Position numbers and translations under genes: made by a program
Notes under the pieces: generated by a model
What the model saw: only the letters and a program-made list of their open reading frames with translations
Told to the model about the DNA's origin: nothing
Databases searched by the model: none
Source of the DNA: Mansonella perstans
Lineage: Eukaryota; Nematoda; Chromadorea; Rhabditida; Onchocercidae
Reading direction: 5' to 3'
DNA: 64,000 nt
NCBI GenBank assembly: GCA_037074765.1
Contig: JBAMDO010000006.1
Location: 335,044 to 399,043 of the forward strand
Part shown: positions 62,549-64,000 of the stretch, piece by piece
Layout of the letters: each line of letters begins with the position of its first letter
Position numbering within the stretch: position 1 is the stretch's first letter

Positions 62549-64000
62549 GAAAAAGAATCGAGTAAAATTGAACAAATTTAACATGAGTTGTCGACTTATA
62601 TTCAATCAAAGCAGCTAAATTAGAGAAGCAAAAGTCGGAAAGCAAACTTAAATTTAAATTTTTCCGCTGCTATTTAAAACATAATATGCTGATCAAATTT
62701 TCAAACAATTTTATTTGGACGATTACCTATCAGAGTTAAATTCAAAACGGCCACTTAAGATTGGCAACATTGCAAGTTAATCTTTAATGCGTATCATCAA
62801 GGAGAATTTAACAAGTCATCGTTCTCGTATTTCATCAAGGAAATTATATTTTACTGATACCACTCACTTTTAAAGTTAGAATTTCTTCTATTACTTGGAT
62901 TGAAAATTTATTTGAAAAAAAAAATTTTTTTTTAAAAAAATGAAAAAAAAAAATTAGATTTTTTATCAGCTCAAGTGTAACATCAATTCATGCAAGAATA
63001 GTCCAATATCGGTTTATATAGAAGAAAAAGAACTGAAACTAAATCGGAAGTCTTTGTTGTTAACATGTCAAGTATAGTATACTTATCAGACGATATCCAT
63101 AATGTCTTTATTGATTTAGATGATGAATATTTCAATTTCAATTTCATTTTCCTCTGATCATTTTTTATTGTTCATTATCAGTTTTTCAATGTGAAAAAAT
63201 ATATTGCACCTCAGATTTAGCTATATGTACAGCTGTGGAAATTAAAGTATTTCATAGCCTTTATTACACAGCAACAAAAAACATTGCGTCGGCAATGTAT
63301 CTGTTATATTTTAAGGATCAGATGGAACAATCTACGGAAAGCTTCAAATTCAGACTACCTGTACTTCAAACTCAGATTACCTGTACCATCATTGTTTCCA
63401 CGCTTTGTTTACTTCTCCGTTCTTTTTTCTCTCAACTGCGTTCATAATTTTTTATTCACTTTTGCTTTTGAAATTGATTTGCATTTCATTTATCATTTTT
63501 TTTTGGTATTCTCCCAACTCCTTTCTCTTATCACTATCTCTTACATATTGACACATCTATCATAAACCATACAGAAATCTATAAAGTATGATTTCACATT
63601 GATCTCAAAAATGCTGATTTATTCCATCAAATTTTCATTTTCGGAAATGAAATCTGCTAGCATTTTTTTGTATTAATGAAACGATTGTAAAAAAAAAAGA
63701 AAAAAAAAAAAAAAAAAAACATCTTAAAGTTCACTGAGATTGAAATTAATTGCTTGAATTTCTGACTGTTCCATTAAAATTTGCAACTTTCAACATTTAC
63801 TTCAATTAAAAAATACAAAGAACACATACACAGAACAAGAAATCTAAAACATTTTTTTTTCTTAAACTTTTTTCTTAACATCTTCTTGATCCCATATGAC
63901 ATGTTCTGTAACCAGCGCCATGTCGTGCGAATAATACCAGAAACAGGAGAAAGCAGAATTGATTGGAACTATCAATCCCTGACTCAGTCGATCTATCTCC
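62549..64000. other. Right-edge region without a recognised gene
   Basis: Upstream of the tentative small gene. Long A/T runs occur at 62917-62954 and 63689-63719. A minus-strand frame near 63880-63945 (MALVTEHVIWDQEDVKKK) is too short to judge at the edge. Plus-strand open frames at 63235-63565 are hydrophobic and AT-driven. Nothing further can be supported. Confidence 0.5.

Noticed and set aside
1..64000. tRNA, rRNA, spliced-leader RNA, CRISPR array or bacterial (endosymbiont-derived) insert
   Set aside because: A visual scan found no T-arm-like motif with matching acceptor stem, no rRNA core sequence, no spliced-leader sequence, no regularly spaced repeats with unique spacers and no bacterial-type long frames. 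A tRNA or covariance-model search would be needed to exclude degenerate cases.

Overview
The window is AT-rich eukaryotic DNA from a nematode, most likely a filarial or other spirurid worm. The reasons are short introns, acceptors close to TTTTCAG, and proteins that align closely, as I remember them, with C. elegans UNC-89, ASD-2 and trehalase. No bacterial, viral or plasmid genes were recognised. The exact species is inference.

Five genes can be built from exons with matching splice phases. (1) 220-18768, minus strand: the 5' part of unc-89 (giant obscurin-like muscle protein). It has an SH3 domain, a RhoGEF (DH) domain split by a 5.4-kb intron, a PH domain and twelve complete Ig domains plus a partial thirteenth, then runs off the left edge. 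(2) 28069-33315, minus: an asd-2/Quaking-type STAR RNA-binding splicing regulator with QUA1, KH and QUA2 and an Ala/Gln-rich tail. (3) 50279-55199, plus: a complete GH37 trehalase with a signal peptide and a hydrophobic C-terminus. (4) 57422-59729, minus: a single-domain protein tyrosine phosphatase-like protein with altered catalytic loops. (5) 60531-62548, minus: a tentative five-exon gene for a small secreted or membrane protein that I do not recognise.

Between them lie long stretches without convincing genes: 9.3 kb (18769-28068), 17 kb (33356-50278), 2.2 kb (55200-57421) and the right edge. They hold microsatellites, tandem duplications, homopolymer runs and a small inverted-repeat element. 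The asd-2 and trehalase genes are divergently transcribed from the two ends of the 17-kb spacer.

Functionally the genes are ordinary neighbours, not a pathway: sarcomere M-line assembly, splicing control, trehalose breakdown and phosphotyrosine signalling. The points most worth checking are the apparent absence of the UNC-89 KSP-repeat segment next to an unresolved splice junction, a possible stop-generating mini-exon after the PH domain, the degenerate phosphatase, the small orphan gene and the 37-bp inverted-repeat element. All exon borders were read by eye from splice motifs and reading phase.
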